Shown here: in pieces, positions 6,443-9,746 of the stretch
How the letters are laid out: each line of letters begins with the position of its first letter
Numbering within the stretch: the first letter of the stretch is position 1
NCBI GenBank assembly: GCA_025464735.1
Contig: JAODMX010000439.1
Coordinates: forward strand, 1 to 9,746
Source of the DNA: Frondihabitans sp.
GTDB taxonomy: Bacteria; Actinomycetota; Actinomycetes; Actinomycetales; Microbacteriaceae
Length of the DNA stretch: 9,746 nt
Reading direction: 5' to 3'
The notes under the pieces: generated by a model
Database searches by the model: none
The model's input: the letters and a program-made list of their open reading frames with translations, nothing else
Told to the model about the DNA's origin: nothing
Position numbers and translations under genes: made by a program

Positions 6443-8041
6443 ATGGTCGAGCCTTACGACGAGTCGTGGGTTCCTCCGCGCCCTCCCGCCTATCGAGCCG
6501 TCTGGTCCAGCCAGTCGTCGTCGGTTGCGACACCGTCGGTTGCGACTACCCCACCCGGCGAACCGAGCCCGTCGCCATGGTCGGCTGCACGTCGACCCAC
6601 GCTCCTTCGCCACCGCGGGACGATCGCGCGACTGTGGGCACGGATCTCGATGGGCCCGAGGATCCTGCTCTGCTACCTCGCCCTGATCGCCGCGATCGTT
6701 CTCGTAGTCGGAGTTGGCACCGCGCTGCAGCCGAGTTACGGCAACCTCACTCCGTGGCAGGGCATCACGGTCGACGACATCCGAAGCGCCCCGACCTCGA
6801 GCCCCTGGGCCGTCGACCTCGCAGCCACCCTCGCTCCCGGAGCTCCTGCGGAGTGTCTGCGATTCACGGCCAGCGACGTCGGTCAGGATCTCGTGCTGGT
6901 TCGGGCGGAATCGGCGTGGACCTTCGGGTACACGGCAGAGACGCTGTGCACCTCAGTGCCCGCGGGGTTCGACTCACGCGTCGCGCTTCTCGACACGGCG
7001 AACGGCGCAGTCCCCTGGGTGCACGACACGGCCAGCGATCTCCCGACCAGCCAGGGTGTGTCCATCTCCTCGGCCTCAACCTTCGATCACGCATCGAAGG
7101 TTCTCCTCGAGGCGGGATCGAGTACGACGTCGATAGTCGAAGCCCTCTCGATCTCGACGGGACAGGTCATCGGCACCACGGGACCGATGCCCTGGTCGGA
7201 CGAAAACCGCTTCGCGTCGAACGGCGACGTCGTCGCCATCGGCTCGCTCAGCGCTGACGCGCTCACGTACCGGTATCAACTCCGCAACGCCGACCATCTC
7301 TCGCGAGTCGTCTGGAGCGGCGAGGGAAACGAGACAGGCACGATGATCCCCCTGAGCGATCGTCTCCTTCTAGGCGGCGACGCCACACAGCAGATCCTCC
7401 TGTCGACCGGGGCGGTGAGCCGCTGGGGTCCGGCCGTGAATACCGCACTCGGGTACACCGTGCACGGCGACACCGTCTTCGCGGTTCACACCCGGGGATC
7501 CGGCGTGACAACGGTCGGACGCACCGGGTTCTCCGCGGTTTCCAAAACGGGCAAAGTGCTCTGGCAGTCAAACCTCGACCTGCGCGGGAGCTATTCGCTG
7601 ACCCGCTCCTGCCTCGCCGTCACAGATCCGACCGGGAACCGACTCAGCTGCCTCGACTACGCGACCGGGAAACCCAAATGGACCGTCGAGGTGAGTGCGT
7701 TCTCGTCCGCAGCAAGCGCACCCGGGCAACGCTCGGACGACGTCTTCGCCATCTCCGCCACCGACACGGCTCACGTCGTGGATCTCGACGGCGCGACGGG
7801 GCGTCAGAAGTTCGTGGCGGAGGTACCCACCGGCTCGTCGATCGTGGCAGCCGGCCACACCGTCGCCTACGCCCTGGCCTACGGCATCACCGGCTCACGC
7901 TCGAACGTGATCGCAGTGGATCTCTCAAGCGGGCGGCGGCTCTGGACCGACTCCTCACAACTCCAGTTCGCCCTCTGGGGTGGCCACCTGATCGACATCG
8001 GTGTGGACGGGTTCGCCCGGAGGCTGAACGGAGCACCGTGA
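6443..8041 (+). CDS. Membrane-anchored PQQ-type beta-propeller protein (paralog 2)
   Basis: This 532-residue protein is a paralog of the preceding one and also has no assigned function. A proline/serine-rich cytoplasmic tail (about 1-50) and a basic stretch lead into one transmembrane helix at about 73-95; the remainder should be extracytoplasmic. PSYGNLTPWQ (98-107) repeats the juxtamembrane motif of the first gene. Blade-like motifs include SRVALLDTANGAVPW (178-192), FSAVSKTGKVLW (363-374), CLDYATGKPKW (403-413), VVDLDGATGR (445-454) and IAVDLSSGRRLW (490-501). Outer cysteines at 138, 169, 390 and 403 match 118, 146, 363 and 376 of the first paralog; the second pair keeps an exact 13-residue spacing in RSC...SCLD/TCLD contexts. 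LWGGHL near the C-terminus is shared too. The start has a strong ribosome binding site. A long non-coding stretch follows the gene. Confidence 0.88.
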   Translation: MVEPYDESWVPPRPPAYRAVWSSQSSSVATPSVATTPPGEPSPSPWSAARRPTLLRHRGTIARLWARISMGPRILLCYLALIAAIVLVVGVGTALQPSYGNLTPWQGITVDDIRSAPTSSPWAVDLAATLAPGAPAECLRFTASDVGQDLVLVRAESAWTFGYTAETLCTSVPAGFDSRVALLDTANGAVPWVHDTASDLPTSQGVSISSASTFDHASKVLLEAGSSTTSIVEALSISTGQVIGTTGPMPWSDENRFASNGDVVAIGSLSADALTYRYQLRNADHLSRVVWSGEGNETGTMIPLSDRLLLGGDATQQILLSTGAVSRWGPAVNTALGYTVHGDTVFAVHTRGSGVTTVGRTGFSAVSKTGKVLWQSNLDLRGSYSLTRSCLAVTDPTGNRLSCLDYATGKPKWTVEVSAFSSAASAPGQRSDDVFAISATDTAHVVDLDGATGRQKFVAEVPTGSSIVAAGHTVAYALAYGITGSRSNVIAVDLSSGRRLWTDSSQLQFALWGGHLIDIGVDGFARRLNGAP

Positions 8042-8066
8042 GACAGGCTTTCGATGAACGAACGGT

Positions 8067-8090
8067 GTCGGCGAAGCCCTGATCGCCGGT
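8067..8090 (+). terminator. Possible terminator hairpin after second propeller gene
   Basis: CGGCGA (8069-8074) pairs with TCGCCG (8083-8088) around an 8-base loop, and two flanking G-T pairs extend the stem. It lies 25 bases after the stop codon at 8041. No T-run follows, so it would have to be a non-canonical, GC-rich terminator as is common in actinobacteria. Support is limited to position and the short stem. Confidence 0.3.
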
Positions 8091-8117
8091 CGTCCGTCCC
8101 GAGATCAGCCGCGCCGG

Positions 8118-8130
8118 ACGGGGTACAGCA
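8118..8130 (+). repeat. Direct repeat ACGGGGTACAGCA, copy 1
   Basis: This 13-base sequence recurs exactly at 8184-8196, 66 bp downstream. Its GGGGT (8120-8124) can pair with ACCCC at 8146-8150. Confidence 0.6.
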
Positions 8131-8183
8131 GTCGGAACGCGCGCAACCCCCTCGGGGAGCGTCCGTCGCCCGAGCGAGCGATC

Positions 8184-8213
8184 ACGGGGTACAGCACCCC
8201 GAAATCCGACCGG
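8184..8213 (+). repeat. Direct repeat ACGGGGTACAGCA copy 2, with hairpin and linked CACCCCGAAA repeat
   Basis: The 13-base repeat at 8184-8196 runs into CACCCCGAAA (8195-8204) and ACCGG (8209-8213). CGGGGT (8185-8190) pairs perfectly with ACCCCG (8196-8201) around a 5-base loop, giving a stable short hairpin that copy 1 lacks. CACCCCGAAA recurs at 8263-8272, again followed within three bases by ACCGG. Confidence 0.55.
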
Positions 8214-8250
8214 AGGCAGGTCGTCGACCGCGATCCGACCGACCCCGGGT

Positions 8251-8280
8251 GTTCACCTCTGCCACCCCGAAACCTACCGG
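8251..8280 (+). repeat. Third imperfect repeat unit (GTTCACC, CACCCCGAAA, ACCGG)
   Basis: CACCCCGAAA at 8263-8272 exactly repeats 8195-8204, and ACCGG follows at 8276-8280. TTCACCTCTGCCACC (8252-8266) matches CTCACTTGTGCCACC (8338-8352) at 12 of 15 positions, extending the series rightwards. GTTCACC at 8251-8257 resembles half of a Streptomyces-type PHO box, but no second half appears at the expected 11-bp step. Confidence 0.45.
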
Positions 8281-8599
8281 CCGTTACCGGAACGTTCAGG
8301 TGCCGGAGCTTCCCGCTACGGCTCGCCGACCGCGATACTCACTTGTGCCACCAACACCTCGGATTCGCAGCTGAATCTTGGGGTGGGCTTACCCAATACA
8401 CAGCTCTGCGAAAGGCAGCCACGAGACATCGCCGCGTCGTCGGCGCCGCTTACCCCACTGCCCTCGCACGTCATCGACTTCGCGCCGGCGACCACCCGGT
8501 CGTCCTCGCGGACGCTCGCCCCAGCCCTACTGGGACGAGCACCCGGGTGAGAACCCACACTCGCGCCTGGACGGACCGCGCACGAGTACAGAAATGATA

Positions 8600-8605
8600 G
8601 AGGAG
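8600..8605 (+). promoter_or_regulatory. Ribosome binding site deciding a TTG start
   Basis: GAGGAG lies six bases before the TTG at 8612, ideal spacing. The in-frame ATG at 8594 is upstream of and overlaps this site's approach, has no ribosome binding site of its own, and would add six polar residues ahead of a normal signal peptide, so TTG is preferred. Confidence 0.75.
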
Positions 8606-8611
8606 ACACCC

Positions 8612-9746
8612 TTGTCACGAGCAACACGCATCGCAACGGTCGGTCTGGTCGGCGCAGCCGCTCTCGCCCTGACCGTCGTGAGCTCAACCGCCGCCTCGGC
8701 CGACCCCGCGAGCGGCGCCTTCCGCCAGGTCGTCGCCGTCGGATCCAACACCACGCAGGATCTCGACAACGGCCTGGCCAACGGCTTCAAGCTGGGCACG
8801 GCCACGTTCACCCCGACCGGCGCCCTCGCCGACTTCGCGTCGTACAACGCTCTGGCTCCGACGACGGACGCATTCGGCACCACTATCACGACGTACTCCG
8901 GCGGCAACGCCTTCGGTCGCCCCAACGGCTCCGGCGATGGACGCAAGGCGCTGTCGGCCTCGTGGAACTCGACGAACCACACCTTCAACCAGGCCGTCAA
9001 CGGCGTCACCACGCCCTACACGCTGAACAACTCCGACGTGTCGATCGCTCGTTCCTCGGGCAAGCCGGGCACGCTCGTCGCCGCCGGCAGCGACACCGAC
9101 AACCTCACCTCGATCCCCGAGGCGCGCGACGCGATCGGCATTGCGATGTACGGCGTGAACACGTCTGTGACCGGTCTCAACACCTCGCAGCTCGAGGCCC
9201 TCTATGGCGCCGGTGCTCCCGGCAGCAACGCCGCGCGTGGCCTCTACCGCAAGTCGTCGGCCCACCTGACGATCGGCGACATCAGCACGCACAGCTCCAC
9301 GGCCGAGAAGATCATCATCTCGATCAGCAAGAAGAACGTCGCCACCTGGCAGGCAATCACCGCCGTGCTGCCGCAGGCCAGCTCGGGCACGCGCTCGACC
9401 TTCCTCGCGGATCTCGGCACGACGAACACTGTGTTCGGCACCTGGGTGCAGTCCAAAGCCACGCAGGAAGAGAACGATGTGACCGCCCTCAAGGTGACGG
9501 GCTCGATCGAGCCCTTCTCCGGCGCGTCGCTCATCTCGCAGGAGCGCGGCCTCATCAAGGACACCGGCGTGAACAAGTCCGGCGTGCGCTTCCCGACGGT
9601 CAACGGCCACCACCTGTGGAACGCCACCAAGGGCGCTGGCGCCGGTCTCTACGCGACCGCGAGCCTGAGCTTGCAGGGCAACGCGAACCTGCCCGTCACC
9701 ACGGGCGTCGGAGTCTTCGCCCGCGACGTGTACACGGTCGTGCCGA
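8612..9746 (+). CDS. Secreted PstS-like substrate-binding protein, 5' part (partial at window edge)
   Basis: The frame is open to the window end (378 complete codons) and the gene is truncated there. From the TTG start, residues 1-30 form a signal peptide: SRATR basic end, a hydrophobic core, and ASA before D31. There is no lipobox cysteine, and no cysteine anywhere in the visible part, so it is predicted to be secreted or anchored by an unseen C-terminus rather than a lipoprotein. The fold resembles periplasmic phosphate-binding proteins: VAVGSNTTQDLDNG (41-54) sits where PstS has its GAGST phosphate loop, LNTSQLEALYG (189-199) resembles the PstS LTxxQL-F/Y-G segment, and SSGTRSTF (257-264) resembles the SGTxxxF ligand loop. 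No pstCAB genes are visible nearby. Phosphate or another anion is a possible ligand, inferred only from these motifs. A surface-anchored protein is an alternative. Confidence 0.8.
   Translation, partial: MSRATRIATVGLVGAAALALTVVSSTAASADPASGAFRQVVAVGSNTTQDLDNGLANGFKLGTATFTPTGALADFASYNALAPTTDAFGTTITTYSGGNAFGRPNGSGDGRKALSASWNSTNHTFNQAVNGVTTPYTLNNSDVSIARSSGKPGTLVAAGSDTDNLTSIPEARDAIGIAMYGVNTSVTGLNTSQLEALYGAGAPGSNAARGLYRKSSAHLTIGDISTHSSTAEKIIISISKKNVATWQAITAVLPQASSGTRSTFLADLGTTNTVFGTWVQSKATQEENDVTALKVTGSIEPFSGASLISQERGLIKDTGVNKSGVRFPTVNGHHLWNATKGAGAGLYATASLSLQGNANLPVTTGVGVFARDVYTVVP

Larger units (their letters stand above)
8042..8611. other. Long intergenic region with repeats and hairpins, no convincing gene
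   Basis: About 570 bp separate the second propeller gene from the secreted protein gene. Reading frames here are arginine-rich, lack good ribosome binding sites and have no recognisable domain, so none is called. The stretch contains imperfect direct repeats (8118-8352), a 6-bp hairpin at 8185-8201, a TTGGG/CCCAA pair around 8378-8396, and a perfect palindrome CACCCGGGTG at 8540-8549 that overlaps a GGGT-GAGA-ACCC stem (8545-8556). The promoter of the next gene must lie here or upstream, but I cannot place a good -35/-10 pair. A structured 5' leader or a regulator-binding array is possible. Confidence 0.6.

Noticed and set aside
4795..8041. PQQ-dependent dehydrogenases
   Set aside because: The blade motifs resemble PQQ repeats, but no dehydrogenase active-site or cofactor-binding signature is seen, and BamB-like propellers share these blades without binding PQQ.
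8251..8267. PHO box controlling the PstS-like gene
   Set aside because: GTTCACC matches one half-site, but the expected second repeat 11 bp on reads CCACCCC (3 of 7 matches), and the site is about 350 bp from the start codon.
8185..8280. c-di-AMP (ydaO-type) riboswitch
   Set aside because: CCGAAATCCG and nearby GGGGT/ACCCC pairs loosely recall parts of this RNA class, but the conserved core segments could not be found in order; a covariance-model search would decide.
8054..8374. 106-codon frame in the intergenic region
   Set aside because: Arginine/proline-rich with no domain or signal peptide, no good ribosome binding site, and it runs through the repeats; the frame at 8343-8597 was rejected for the same reasons.

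Overview
The window is GC-rich DNA from a high-GC Gram-positive bacterium (Actinomycetota). The order leuC-leuD-murA-acyltransferase-gpsA and the protein sequences fit the family Microbacteriaceae (Leifsonia/Frondihabitans-like). That placement is inference from gene order and recognised protein similarity; no search was run. No rRNA, tRNA, CRISPR array, insertion sequence or phage gene is visible.

Positions 1-4657, minus strand: a compact housekeeping cluster read leftwards. It runs leuC, leuD (isopropylmalate isomerase subunits, leucine synthesis), murA (first committed step of peptidoglycan synthesis), a 1-acylglycerol-3-phosphate acyltransferase (plsC type), and the 5' part of gpsA (glycerol-3-phosphate dehydrogenase), which leaves the window at position 1. 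The leuC/leuD and leuD/murA junctions each overlap by one base and murA/plsC are 16 bp apart, so this looks like one operon joining leucine synthesis to cell-wall and phospholipid precursor synthesis.

Positions 4658-4794: a short divergent intergenic region. It holds a candidate leuC promoter, a weaker candidate promoter for the rightward gene, and a perfect 9-bp inverted repeat with a 30-bp spacer that could be an operator.

Positions 4795-8041, plus strand: two tandem paralogous genes for membrane-anchored extracytoplasmic proteins with PQQ-type beta-propeller repeats. Each has a cytoplasmic N-terminal tail, one transmembrane helix, a shared juxtamembrane PSYGxLxPWQ motif, and four extracytoplasmic cysteines in matching places. 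Their function is unknown. A 7-bp inverted repeat separates them.

Positions 8042-8611: about 570 bp with no convincing gene. It contains several imperfect direct repeats and GC-rich hairpins. Positions 8612-9746 carry the start of a secreted, cysteine-free, PstS-like substrate-binding protein with a TTG start and a strong ribosome binding site; it runs off the right end.

The most promising unexplained material is the paralogous propeller pair together with the repeat-rich leader and the non-lipoprotein PstS-like gene. Nothing in the sequence proves that these work together.
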